Assembly: GCF_009295515.1 (NCBI RefSeq)
Contig: NZ_RQVV01000011.1
Span: 350,219 to 414,218, forward strand
Direction of reading: 5' to 3'
DNA length: 64,000 nucleotides
Source: Erwinia endophytica
Lineage (GTDB): Bacteria > Pseudomonadota > Gammaproteobacteria > Enterobacterales > Enterobacteriaceae
The stretch's first letter is position 1; the number at the start of each line of letters is the position of its first letter. Positions 21,801-29,797 of this stretch are shown here, one piece after another. Below the pieces are notes generated by a model. The model saw nothing but the letters and a program-made list of their open reading frames with translations, ran no database searches and had not been told where the DNA came from. A program made the translations under genes and the position numbers.

Positions 21801-22343
21801 ATGATCATCTATCTGCATGGTTTTGATTCAACCAGTCCGGGTAATCACGAAAAGGTGCTCCAGTTGCAGTTTATCGACCCGGATGTGCGGTTGCTCAGCT
21901 ATAGTACCTTACACCCGAAACACGATATGCAGTACTTGCTTAATGAGACGGATAAACTCTTGCGCAGTACCCATGATGAGTGTCCGCTGATTTGTGGCGT
22001 TGGTCTGGGGGGCTTTTGGGCGGAGCGGATTGGTTTTCTGAGTGATATTCGCCAGGTGATTTTCAATCCTAATCTTTGGCCGGAAGAGAATATGCCTGGC
22101 AAGATTGACCGCCCGGAAGAGTATGTCGATATCGCCACCAAGTGTGTCAGTCATTTTCGTGATAAAAACCGTGATCGCTGCCTGGTTATTCTCTCGCGCC
22201 ATGATGAAATGTTGGATGTTCAGCGTTCGGTTGCGGCGCTGGACCCATTCTATGAGATTGTCTGGGATGAGGTAGAGGGGCATAAGTTTAAGAATATTTC
22301 TTCTCATCTTCAACGTATTAAAGCGTTCAAAACGCTGGGATAA
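21801..22343 (+). CDS. ycfP: YcfP, alpha/beta-hydrolase-like protein
   Basis: UPF0227 family, 180 aa, with an esterase-like fold. It begins [19 protein letters not shown] as in E. coli. The nucleophile elbow reads [10 protein letters not shown], with Gly where a Ser hydrolase would have Ser, so hydrolase activity is doubtful. A late His (EGHKFKN) is present. It ends the hinT-ycfP series. Confidence 0.92.
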   Translation: MIIYLHGFDSTSPGNHEKVLQLQFIDPDVRLLSYSTLHPKHDMQYLLNETDKLLRSTHDECPLICGVGLGGFWAERIGFLSDIRQVIFNPNLWPEENMPGKIDRPEEYVDIATKCVSHFRDKNRDRCLVILSRHDEMLDVQRSVAALDPFYEIVWDEVEGHKFKNISSHLQRIKAFKTLG

Positions 22344-23087
22344 GCGGGCTGATTATATCGGCCTGCGCTCAATCCGAATGACCCGGGTCGCGGTGAAATA
22401 GCGGGAAGTCTGCCTGGGTCATGTGGCGATTGTGCATGAAGGTCAGATACTGATTGAAGCGCACTCACATAGTGATCGTCATAACGACCCAGGTGAATAG
22501 TGTGGGTTGTTTTTTTATTCATGAATGAGTTTTTTAAATACCTCCGATATAAATTGTAGACACCACCATAAATCCCCAGAACCAGGTCTTTTCTGAAAGC
22601 CTTTTTGACAGGATGGCAGTGGAGTAAATAAGAAAATTGAGAGAATGCATGGTATCCGAACAGGTTATTTATAAGTTTTATAATGATGATGTTATTTATA
22701 CGAATGGTAAGGATATAACATTAAGGGGGTTTTTAGGGTGGTGAAGATGAAGGGATATTAAGGAGGGGCAGGGTGATAATTCTGACGAGGAATATGTCTT
22801 TTACTGAGATAATAATAGTAAATATATCTCTCTGTCTTGATATTATTTTACTGATTTTAATTCTGATATTGATTTTATATTGAATGATTTTTCCCGTTAA
22901 TATGGCTGAACGCAGTCAGTGCGTCCCTGCCTGGCCTGTGGCGCAGAGAGTGAGCGGGTGCAGTGAGGGACGCGTTGTCGCGCCCTGCAAATTTCTACTT
23001 TTTCAGTTGAGTCAGGCCAGTAAATGAGGGGCAATTACACGCTGTAGAGAATGAATAACTGACAGTGAATCAGGACGCTGAAGAACG
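22344..23087. other. AT-rich gene-poor gap between ycfP and ndh
   Basis: About 740 bp without a normal gene. The left part (about 22380-22490) has a short plus-strand stretch, interrupted by a stop, ending in VAIVHEGQILIEAHSHSD and possibly a decayed gene; I cannot name it. From 22540 to 22890 the base composition drops to very AT-rich and holds two tiny frames (22649-22744 and 22773-22883). At 22921-22973 an 8-bp repeat GCGTCCCT/AGGGACGC closes a 37-base loop. Confidence 0.6.
22773..22883 (+). CDS. Candidate 36-aa single-pass membrane peptide
   Basis: A consensus ribosome binding site AAGGAGG (22760-22766) lies 6 bases before a GTG at 22773. The frame encodes about 36 residues, the last 20 or so almost all Ile, Leu and Val and ending LILILILY, then TGA at 22881. 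An internal ATG at 22794, with GAGGA ahead of it, would give 29 residues. The size and hydrophobicity resemble small membrane peptides or type I toxins. I recognise no family, and AT-rich DNA can produce such runs by chance. Confidence 0.35.
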   Translation: MIILTRNMSFTEIIIVNISLCLDIILLILILILILY

Positions 23088-23101
23088 TTGATTCAGATCA
23101 C
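23088..23101. promoter_or_regulatory. FNR-like box upstream of ndh
   Basis: TTGAT-TCAG-ATCAC matches the FNR consensus TTGAT-N4-ATCAA at nine of ten positions. E. coli ndh is repressed by FNR without oxygen, so this site fits. It lies about 130 bp before the start codon; a -10-like TATGTT lies at about 23169. Confidence 0.65.
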
Positions 23102-23232
23102 TTTTAACAGGACTGATGATTTCCGGCGTGGTATTCTGCCAGCTGATAGCGAATTAACTCGCCAACCCTATGTTAATTAAGGATGTTTTTTAACTTTAAA
23201 TTAACGATTAATTCACATTTTAAGGGGGTCAT

Positions 23233-24537
23233 TTGACTACGCAAATGAAGAAGATTGTTATTGTTGGTGGGGGAGCTGGTGGACTGGAGCTGGCGACTCA
23301 ATTGGGTCATAAATTGGGACGTAAGAAGAAAGCGGAAATCATCCTGGTGGATCGCGATTCTACCCACCTGTGGAAACCGCTGCTACATGAGGTAGCAACC
23401 GGATCGCTGGACGAAGGGATCGATGCCCTGAGTTATCTGGCTCACGCCCGTAATCATCACTTCCAGTTCCAGCTGGGTACGCTGACTGATATCAATCGTG
23501 AAGAGAAAAGGTTACAACTGGCTGAAATTCGCGACGCACAAGGCGAGCTGCTGGTGCCTGAGCGCGAGCTGGCGTACGACACGTTAGTGATGGCGTTAGG
23601 CAGTACCTCTAACGACTTCGGTACGCCGGGCGTGAAGGACCACTGTATTTTCCTCGACAATCCCCATCAGGCCCGTCGTTTCCACAATGAAATGCTTAAC
23701 CTGTTCCTGAAGTTTTCAGCCAATGCTGACCCCCAGGGAAAAGTGAATATCGCTATTGTTGGGGGGGGCGCTACCGGGGTTGAGCTCTCTGCCGAGCTGC
23801 ATAACGCGGTAAAACAACTACACAGTTATGGTTACAAAGGTCTGGATAATTTGGCGCTGAATGTCACCCTGGTGGAAGCGGGAGAGCGAATCCTGCCTGC
23901 GCTGCCGCCGCGCATTTCTACCGCGGCACATCAGGAACTCACCAAGCTGGGCGTCCGTGTGCTGACTCAGACGATGGTGACCAGCGCGGATGAAAACGGT
24001 TTACACACCAAGTCTGGTGAGTTTATCAATGCTGAGTTGATGGTCTGGGCTGCCGGAATTAAGGCGCCGGACTTTATGAAAGAGATTGGCGGCCTGGAAA
24101 CCAACCGTATCAATCAATTGATGGTTGAGCCGACACTGCAGACCACGCGTGATGCGGATATCTATGCTATTGGCGATTGTGCTTCCTGCGCGCTTCCTTC
24201 AGGTGGGTTTGTACCGCCACGCGCCCAGTCGGCCCATCAGATGGCCTCGTTGGTGCTGCACAACATCCTGGCCGGGATGAAAGGGCAAAAGCTGAAAGAC
24301 TATGTCTACAAAGATTACGGCTCGCTGGTATCACTCTCCCGTTTTAGTACCGTGGGCAGTTTGATGGGCAACCTGATGCGGGGTTCAATGATGGTGGAAG
24401 GCCGTATCGCCCGCTTCGTTTATATCTCACTGTATCGCATGCACCAGGTCGCTTTACATGGATATTTCAAAACCGGCCTGATGATGCTGGTGGGCAGCAT
24501 TAACCGTGTTATCCGTCCAGGGCTTAAGCTGCACTAA
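23233..24537 (+). CDS. ndh: NADH:quinone dehydrogenase type II
   Basis: Single-subunit, non-proton-pumping NADH dehydrogenase on the inner membrane. A TTG start at 23233 after TAAGGGGG gives 434 aa, the E. coli length. The FAD-binding [10 protein letters not shown] at the N-terminus and the second dinucleotide fold [14 protein letters not shown] (about residue 175) are present, and the C-terminus carries the amphipathic membrane-anchoring segment. It stands alone between an FNR-like box and a terminator. Confidence 0.97.
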   Translation: MTTQMKKIVIVGGGAGGLELATQLGHKLGRKKKAEIILVDRDSTHLWKPLLHEVATGSLDEGIDALSYLAHARNHHFQFQLGTLTDINREEKRLQLAEIRDAQGELLVPERELAYDTLVMALGSTSNDFGTPGVKDHCIFLDNPHQARRFHNEMLNLFLKFSANADPQGKVNIAIVGGGATGVELSAELHNAVKQLHSYGYKGLDNLALNVTLVEAGERILPALPPRISTAAHQELTKLGVRVLTQTMVTSADENGLHTKSGEFINAELMVWAAGIKAPDFMKEIGGLETNRINQLMVEPTLQTTRDADIYAIGDCASCALPSGGFVPPRAQSAHQMASLVLHNILAGMKGQKLKDYVYKDYGSLVSLSRFSTVGSLMGNLMRGSMMVEGRIARFVYISLYRMHQVALHGYFKTGLMMLVGSINRVIRPGLKLH

Positions 24538-24587
24538 CATTAAATCTATTTCGTCGAAGCATATTGCTGAAACGGTGATTCTCACAG

Positions 24588-24624
24588 GCTTATGGTGTCG
24601 CTGACATCATAAGCTTTTCTTTTT
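24588..24624 (+). terminator. Terminator after ndh
   Basis: A 12-bp stem, GCTTATGGTGTC with GACATCATAAGC (one G-T pair), a 3-base loop and then TTTTCTTTTT. The rest of the 314-bp ndh-ycfJ gap shows no gene; the ycfJ promoter should lie in its right half. Confidence 0.85.
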
Positions 24625-24851
24625 ACCCGCCGTCTCACTCTTGCAATTAAGAAGACTCTTAAAAGCTTTTTCTTATGGTGAGTTATCGCTATTTCGTCCT
24701 GTTGTCTTATTGTCACGATGAACCCTGATCCGCAAAATTTAACGCAACACCACCATGGCGCGTCGCGCACGCCAGGTAAGATGCCTCCGCTACGGGAGCC
24801 CGGCAGAGGTTAAAATGCGCGGTAACAAGTTCAATTTCAGGAGGACGTCCT

Positions 24852-25391
24852 GTGAATAAATCAATGTTGGCGGGTATTGGAATTGGCGTGGCAGCCGCTT
24901 TGGGTGTTGCTGCTGTAGCGAGTATGAATGTCTTTGATCGCAGTCCGCAGTATGCACAGGTTCTGTCAGTCACACCGATTAAAGAAACGCTCAAAAATCC
25001 GCGTCAGGAATGTCGTAACATCACGGTGACTCATCGTCGTCCGGTGCAGGATGAAAACCGTATTGCGGGGTCTGTCCTGGGGGCGGTGGCGGGTGGTGTG
25101 CTGGGACACCAGATTGGTGGTGGTCGGGGCCGCAGTGTGGCAACCATAGCTGGCGCGCTGGCGGGGGGATACGGCGGTAACCAGGTGCAGGGCGCGTTGC
25201 AAAACAGTGACACTTACACGTCCACTGAGCAACGCTGTCAAACCGTTTACGACAAGCAGGAAAAAATGCTGGGTTATGACGTGACTTATAAAATCGGTGA
25301 CCAGCAGGGCAAAGTCCGCATGAATAATGATCCCGGTACGCGTATTCCACTGGATCACAACGGTCAACTGGTGCTGAATAATCAGGCCTGA
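24852..25391 (+). CDS. ycfJ: YcfJ, glycine-zipper envelope protein
   Basis: 179-aa protein of unknown biochemical role, linked in E. coli to biofilm and envelope traits. It begins at a GTG after TTCAGGAGG with a signal-like hydrophobic segment (MNKSMLAGIGIGVAAALGVA). The glycine-zipper 2TM region (about residues 70-115, repeated GxxxG as in GAVAGGVLGHQIGGG) is followed by the conserved C-terminal KMLGYDVTYKIGDQQGK domain. It is the last conserved core gene before the accessory island. Confidence 0.94.
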   Translation: MNKSMLAGIGIGVAAALGVAAVASMNVFDRSPQYAQVLSVTPIKETLKNPRQECRNITVTHRRPVQDENRIAGSVLGAVAGGVLGHQIGGGRGRSVATIAGALAGGYGGNQVQGALQNSDTYTSTEQRCQTVYDKQEKMLGYDVTYKIGDQQGKVRMNNDPGTRIPLDHNGQLVLNNQA

Positions 25392-25420
25392 GAGGCTACC
25401 AGGCACAACGTCATGCTGGT

Positions 25421-25440
25421 CAGGGGCCAAAAAACCCCTG
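25421..25440. repeat. Small inverted repeat after ycfJ
   Basis: CAGGGG and CCCCTG around an A-rich loop, 30 bp after ycfJ. No T-tract follows, so it is a weak terminator at best. Confidence 0.4.
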
Positions 25441-25471
25441 GCATATGATTCTGGGTGGATGTCTTGTCTCT

Positions 25472-25825
25472 AAAGTGACCGTCCCGGCGGTCACTACATT
25501 CGATAATAAAACGGCTCATCGCCATGCGTCAGTCTTCATCGGCATTGTCTATTTCCATGCTGAGTCTGGAGCGTCAGCCTCATCACTTTTTTCACTCGTT
25601 CGGGAACCTCTTCTGTTTTTTGACCGCTGGTCAGATTACGCTGTTCAGTGATTCAATGTTGATGGCTGCGGGGAAACTTTTCAGCCCGTCCACACCGGTG
25701 ATGAGGATGTCGGTTTTTCATCTCTGTCAGCACGTTCAGCCAGAACTTTACGCCTTCATTTTCGGCCAGACATATCCTTGCTGTTTTTTCTGACCGTCGA
25801 TATTGATGTCCAGGAACATGGAAAA
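25472..25825 (-). pseudogene. IS256-family transposase remnant
   Basis: On the minus strand, pieces of an IS256-type transposase occur in order but in different frames: FLDINIDGQK, then LAENEGVKFWLNVLTEMKN, then TDILITGVDGLKSFPAAIN, then IESLNSVI with KKQKRFP, and finally MAMSRFIIECSDRR with DGHF at the end. The step from the DGLK..FPAAIN block straight to IESLNSVI skips the large central part of the enzyme, so there is an internal deletion plus several frameshifts and stops. No terminal inverted repeats were identified. It is not functional. Confidence 0.75.
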
Positions 25826-26035
25826 CTATGGCTGGAGACTGGATGGCTGGGTCATTTTCACCCTGTTGAAGCACAACTGGCACATTACGCTCCCATTAGA
25901 AACTGGGGGCAGGCATTCTTAATAAAGAGGATTAAGATTTGTATTGGCCAAAATTTTATATGCGGGATGAAACACCTGGGTGTTTATGTATTTTTCATAT
26001 TTTACCTGTTTAACGTTTTAACACCGGAAACCACT

Positions 26036-26677
26036 ATGGGACAGCGAAAACATTTAACGCAAAGCGAAGTACAAAGTTTACTGGTATGTGCCCGTCAGGG
26101 GGGCAATCCTGAACGGAATTACTGTTTGATCTATATGAGTTTCATTCACGGGTTTCGGGTCAGTGAGGCCTGCCAGTTGCGTCTTTCTGATCTGGATCTA
26201 AAGGGGGGGAATCTGCATGTTCAGCGACTGAAGAACGGTTTCAGCACCAATCATCCGTTACTGGGCAATGAAGTTAAAGCGATCCGGGCCTGGCTGAAGG
26301 TGCGCCAGAACATGGCAGGCGCGGAGAGTGACTGGCTGTTTTTATCCCGCTATGGCGGCCCATTGACCCGGCAACGGATTTATCAGATTATTAGTAAACT
26401 GGGTAAATTAGCCAATATTTCTGTAGTTTCGCATCCGCATATGTTGCGCCATGCCTGTGGTTTTGCGCTGGCCGACCGGGGAGTGGATACCAGGCTGATC
26501 CAGGACTATCTGGGGCACCGTAATATCCGCCATACAGTGCGCTATACGGCCAGTAATGCGGAACGTTTCGAGGGCGTGTGGGGTTCAAAAATTAAACAAA
26601 AAAGTAGACAATTAGGACCAAACTGTAAAGCTATTATATTCATCTTTTCAAAAAGATCCAATTTAAAATTGGATTAA
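26036..26677 (+). CDS. FimB/FimE-like tyrosine recombinase
   Basis: Site-specific recombinase of the Fim family, predicted to invert the adjacent switch. The ATG at 26036 gives 213 aa. The catalytic residues are visible: Arg in FIHGFRVSEA, His and Arg in HPHMLRHACGF, His in DYLGHRNIRHT, and Tyr in VRYTASN. FIHGFR, FALA and the AESDWLFLS segment look more like FimB than FimE. The last residues run through the left inverted repeat (QLGP = residues 192-195), and 18 more residues are coded inside the invertible segment. FimB and FimE are about 200 aa, so this tail is an addition. No second recombinase is present. The frame stays open upstream through non-homologous sequence. Confidence 0.9.
   Translation: MGQRKHLTQSEVQSLLVCARQGGNPERNYCLIYMSFIHGFRVSEACQLRLSDLDLKGGNLHVQRLKNGFSTNHPLLGNEVKAIRAWLKVRQNMAGAESDWLFLSRYGGPLTRQRIYQIISKLGKLANISVVSHPHMLRHACGFALADRGVDTRLIQDYLGHRNIRHTVRYTASNAERFEGVWGSKIKQKSRQLGPNCKAIIFIFSKRSNLKLD
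26609..26620 (+). repeat. Left inverted repeat (IRL) of the switch
   Basis: CAATTAGGACCA, the exact reverse complement of bases 26925-26936. It lies within the recombinase coding frame and is read as Gln-Leu-Gly-Pro. Confidence 0.9.
26633..26661 (-). promoter_or_regulatory. Switch promoter, reading leftward (OFF)
   Basis: On the minus strand a consensus -10 TATAAT (26633-26638) lies 17 bp from a -35-like TTGGAT (26656-26661). It sits just inside the left repeat, the place where the E. coli fimA promoter lies in the OFF orientation. After inversion the -10 would fall at about 26907-26912, some 110 bp before the first pilin start. Confidence 0.7.
26656..26674. repeat. 19-bp palindrome over the switch promoter -35
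   Basis: ATCCAATTT-A-AAATTGGAT, 9-bp perfect arms around one base, covering the -35 of the switch promoter and the recombinase stop region. It could be an operator or a weak hairpin. Confidence 0.6.
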
Positions 26678-26862
26678 TCCCAAAAAATATAACCATTTGT
26701 AAAATATAGATAAAAACGCCCCCATCTTACTAACCTACTGTTTTTTTTCAATCTTCTACAGTATTTCAATCCCCACAATAGCTTCCAAAAATTCTGTTCC
26801 CATGGTGTTCATTTTCCTTTTGTGAAGTAAATAATTCCATAATATTTTATAATTTTGGTTTA

Positions 26863-26894
26863 TTTAACCTAAAAAATGAAAATTTTAGGTTAAA
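26863..26894. repeat. 12-bp hairpin inside the switch near IRR
   Basis: TTTAACCTAAAA and TTTTAGGTTAAA are perfect arms around an 8-base loop, 30 bp inside the right repeat. It may be a protein-binding site or an RNA hairpin. Confidence 0.6.
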
Positions 26895-26924
26895 AACTCT
26901 GATATGTCCCAATGCTTGTCAAAA

Positions 26925-26936
26925 TGGTCCTAATTG
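26925..26936 (-). repeat. Right inverted repeat (IRR) of the switch
   Basis: TGGTCCTAATTG, the exact reverse complement of the left repeat, 83 bp before the first pilin start. Confidence 0.9.
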
Positions 26937-27019
26937 GCAACTCTTCGACGCGTCTGAAGGGCCGGTTACGTCCTCCTTCCTGGGGGGGCAAATGAAAAAA
27001 AACGTAATGAGACAAAAGT

Positions 27020-27661
27020 ATGAAAAAGCAAATTCTTAATATGACGGCTATGGCAGTTACGGTGATGGGAATGATGGGGGGCATGAGTGCAGCCCACGCC
27101 GATCCGGGTAAATCGGCTGCAAGTGTGGAGATGAAGGCAACCGTGGCGAAAACCACCTGTAACGTTGTGGTTAATGATACCCAGGGAGTGTCTACTGTTG
27201 TCGCTGATTTTGGCACGTTTGTTCCGGCCGATCTGACTGGCAAAGTAAAAACTTCTCCTTTTGAGTTTTCTAAACCGTTTACAATTTCATTTGCAGACTG
27301 CGCAGGCGATTCGGTTGCGCAGGATGGTACTGTTTCGCTTCAGGGGCAGGGGCCGACTGCAGCAGGCTCTTCAAAAACAGCTTACGGTGATGCGGGGACA
27401 GACCAAAAGGTGGGCTTTGACCTGTCGCTCACCTGGCAAAATGACGCTTCAAAATCCGATATCACTGCGACAAAGGGTGTTCTCGATCCGAGTCATTCGA
27501 CTGTAGATATCTACAGGGCTAAAGCCGCTACAACGCCTGGGGACCTTAAAAACGACCTGCCTAACGTAACGGTCACTCCTCGCTTCTTTACATGGAATGC
27601 GGCCGATGTGGGCGATGCATCGCTCGACACCACCGTTTCAGTCGCTGTGGTGTACAACTAA
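27020..27661 (+). CDS. Fimbrial subunit, probable major pilin
   Basis: Chaperone-usher pilin of 213 aa. The signal peptide (MKKQILNMTAMAVTVMGM to SAAHA) is followed by a pilin fold with the Cys pair at TTCNVVVND and FADCAGD that forms the conserved disulfide. The C-terminus (VSVAVVYN) ends with the penultimate Tyr typical of pilins. First gene after the invertible switch, in fimA position, so it is the best candidate for the main shaft subunit. The ribosome binding site (GAGAC) is weak. Confidence 0.85.
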   Translation: MKKQILNMTAMAVTVMGMMGGMSAAHADPGKSAASVEMKATVAKTTCNVVVNDTQGVSTVVADFGTFVPADLTGKVKTSPFEFSKPFTISFADCAGDSVAQDGTVSLQGQGPTAAGSSKTAYGDAGTDQKVGFDLSLTWQNDASKSDITATKGVLDPSHSTVDIYRAKAATTPGDLKNDLPNVTVTPRFFTWNAADVGDASLDTTVSVAVVYN

Positions 27662-27742
27662 TCACCTGAATGTGTGAAGGGCAGGATATACAGGGCAGGG
27701 ATGGACGTCAGGGATGACACCGGAAGGTGAGAGGATTGAGAA

Positions 27743-28327
27743 ATGCTGGAAAAAAAGATCATCAGGTTGTGCGCGGCAGTGATTATGTTGCCCATGGGGC
27801 ATTCAGCGTTGATGGCTGCGCCGACCACGGTGATGTTAAAGGTGTCCATCAGTTCGCCAACCTGTGACATGCCGATGATTAGCCCATCCTCGCTCCATTT
27901 TTCGCCATTTACACCTGAAGATTTTCAACAGAAGAGCATGACGATGCTGGAAAGCCCGCCGGTGGTTCTGTCACTGCGTGGAAAGGGATGTCAGAAGACA
28001 CCAGTGGTCCTGAACCGACGTTTATTGCTTATGGTTCTCGGTCCTGTCGGTTTAGGCGGTCATGGAGAAGCCTGGGGCGACCGGAATGAAGACCTGGCAT
28101 GGGGTGTGCGTTTACGTTATCGCTCCTCAGGCTTCCTGAAATACCTGCAGATAGGCCCGAATAATAATCAAATAGAAGTTAACCGGGCACCTGAGAAGCA
28201 CCATCTGCGACATGCCGGAGAAGATGAGCTGGTCATGCAACCTGAAATTTACTCCTGGGAACACAGCAGGGTGAAACCTGGAAAGAATTTAATGATACCG
28301 CTGGTTTTTTCAGTGGTCTATGAATGA
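27743..28327 (+). CDS. Minor fimbrial subunit
   Basis: 194-aa pilin-like protein with a signal peptide ending near SALMAAP and a Cys pair (SPTCDMP; GKGCQKT). The C-terminus (IPLVFSVVYE) has the pilin beta-zipper pattern. It is more divergent than its neighbours and basic in the middle. GAGGATTGAG precedes the start. It overlaps the next gene, a chaperone, by 8 bp. Confidence 0.75.
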   Translation: MLEKKIIRLCAAVIMLPMGHSALMAAPTTVMLKVSISSPTCDMPMISPSSLHFSPFTPEDFQQKSMTMLESPPVVLSLRGKGCQKTPVVLNRRLLLMVLGPVGLGGHGEAWGDRNEDLAWGVRLRYRSSGFLKYLQIGPNNNQIEVNRAPEKHHLRHAGEDELVMQPEIYSWEHSRVKPGKNLMIPLVFSVVYE

Positions 28328-29108
28328 AGCAATACCTTACGTGGACGAAAGAATGAGCAGGAAAAATAACAGATACCGGTGGTCAGACTGGATGGTGGTG
28401 TGCCTTAAAGGGGTATTTACCAGCGTTGTAGTTCTGGCAGGTGTTGTTGCCGTACCGGCACATGCATTTGTTCTGGGGGGGACGAGGGTCATTATGGAAG
28501 AGGGCAAAATATCGACTATCCAGGTGATAAGCAGCCCTCAGGACAATCTCTTGTTGATTAAAGCCCGTGTGGCAAGAGATGTGTCCATGCAGACCAGTGC
28601 ACCTGAGTTGCTTGTTTCACCTCCTCTATTTCGACTTGATCCTGGGGCGCGTAATCAGTTGCGTCTAACAATGGTCAATCCTGCCGGTCTGCCGCGAGAT
28701 CGTGAAAGCGTCAGGTATCTCAATGTATCAGGTATTCCGTCATCCAATCCGCTCAGTCCGGACAGGGGGAAGATGCAGGCCGGGATGGTTATAGGGCAGG
28801 GGGCGATTATTAAGGTCTTCTGGCGTCCCAAAGGACTTCCTGTCCCCCCGGATACCACCCTGCATGCCCTGCGGGCTCACCGGGTGCCCGCAGGCATAGC
28901 GCTGGAAAACCCGACACCGTATTACATCAGTTTCAGCATGTTAACGGCTGACGGTAAATACATGACACCGGCTAAAGACGCCCAGGCCATGCTGGCTCCG
29001 TTCAGCAGTCAGGTATACGGCACGGCCAGTGTACAGAAAAAAGAGGTTCAGTGGACGGCTCTTAATGACCTGGGAGCGCCGGTAAAAGGTCAGACGGTGG
29101 TGCACTGA
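28320..29108 (+). CDS. PapD-like periplasmic chaperone 1
   Basis: Pilus assembly chaperone that donates a beta strand to subunits in the periplasm. A long N-terminus leads to a signal peptide ending VPAHA, followed by FVLGGTRVIMEEG. The chaperone signature is seen in SPPLFRLDPGARNQLRL and LPRDRESVRYLNVSGIP, and the second domain in VFWRPKGLP and LENPTPYYISF. Either the ATG at 28320 (overlapping the previous gene) or the one at 28353 (after GGACGAAAG) may be the start. First of three chaperones in the cluster. Confidence 0.85.
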   Translation: MNEAIPYVDERMSRKNNRYRWSDWMVVCLKGVFTSVVVLAGVVAVPAHAFVLGGTRVIMEEGKISTIQVISSPQDNLLLIKARVARDVSMQTSAPELLVSPPLFRLDPGARNQLRLTMVNPAGLPRDRESVRYLNVSGIPSSNPLSPDRGKMQAGMVIGQGAIIKVFWRPKGLPVPPDTTLHALRAHRVPAGIALENPTPYYISFSMLTADGKYMTPAKDAQAMLAPFSSQVYGTASVQKKEVQWTALNDLGAPVKGQTVVH

Positions 29109-29152
29109 TAACGTCAGGTGTACACGAATTAGTGTCCCGTGGAGGGCATCAG

Positions 29153-29797
29153 ATGAAAAGAATGAGCGTCGCCATGGCAAAAAGCAGGCGACATGCCGGA
29201 CCGCTGAGGATACTGGTACTGCTGGCGTTGATGGTTAACGGTTTCCTGACAGGCGCACAGGCAGAAACGAAGCTGACGGTCAAAGGAAATCTGCAGCAGA
29301 TGAGTTGCGATGTTGAACTTGTCACGCCTGCCAGTATTGCGATGGGCGTCTTCCTGTCGCGTGACTTTCAGGATAATAACGGTACGGCGGCTATCAGTAA
29401 CATCACCGTTAAAGTCCATAACTGCGAAAATGTGGACCCCAAAAAAGGGTCTGTGGGGTTACAGGTGAGCGGAAGTACGCTTAAGGATAAACCCTATATT
29501 TTTAATGATAATTCGGCAGGCGATGCGGGTTTTATGCTTCGCGAAAATGATGTTGCACAGGGACCACATAACCAGGTGCTGGTATGGAATGGCCCTCTGG
29601 ACACATTTTTTGCGATTGATGAAGCTGTGAAGGACGGCGATGTCACTTTCGGTAATGACGATCTGGATCCGACAGTCCAGGAGGGGGTGTTGCTTAATTA
29701 CGGTATTGGTTTTGTCGCCGCGTCGCCAGACACGCTGCCGACAGCGTCAACAACGCCGGTCACGGCCTCCCTGACATTCACCTTTAATTACAGATGA
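29153..29797 (+). CDS. Fimbrial subunit
   Basis: Pilin-like protein. The ATG at 29153 follows GTGGAGGG, a strong ribosome binding site, and is preferred over the in-frame GTG at 29132. The signal peptide ends GAQA before ETKLTVKGNLQQ. The Cys pair is at QMSCDVEL and VHNCENV, and the C-terminus is LTFTFNYR. It overlaps the next pilin by 4 bp (ATGA). Confidence 0.82.
   Translation: MKRMSVAMAKSRRHAGPLRILVLLALMVNGFLTGAQAETKLTVKGNLQQMSCDVELVTPASIAMGVFLSRDFQDNNGTAAISNITVKVHNCENVDPKKGSVGLQVSGSTLKDKPYIFNDNSAGDAGFMLRENDVAQGPHNQVLVWNGPLDTFFAIDEAVKDGDVTFGNDDLDPTVQEGVLLNYGIGFVAASPDTLPTASTTPVTASLTFTFNYR

Larger units (their letters stand above)
26609..26936. promoter_or_regulatory. fimS-like invertible promoter element
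   Basis: Perfect 12-bp inverted repeats CAATTAGGACCA (26609-26620) and TGGTCCTAATTG (26925-26936) bound 328 bp between the recombinase and the first pilin. E. coli fimS is 314 bp with 9-bp repeats TTGGGGCCA; here the core would be TTAGGACCA. The flanking bases also agree: CCAAACTGT inside the left repeat and GTCAAAATGG at the right one are as in E. coli. A promoter with a consensus -10 lies just inside the left repeat, pointing left. The interior is AT-rich and has no gene of its own. Confidence 0.88.

Noticed and set aside
22904..23035. 41-codon plus-strand frame MAERSQCVPAWP...
   Set aside because: No convincing ribosome binding site, odd composition, and it overlaps the inverted repeat at 22921-22973; likely non-coding.
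25778..26035. Upstream extension of the recombinase frame (86 codons)
   Set aside because: Runs through IS remnant DNA; Fim recombinase homology begins at MGQRKHLTQ (26036).
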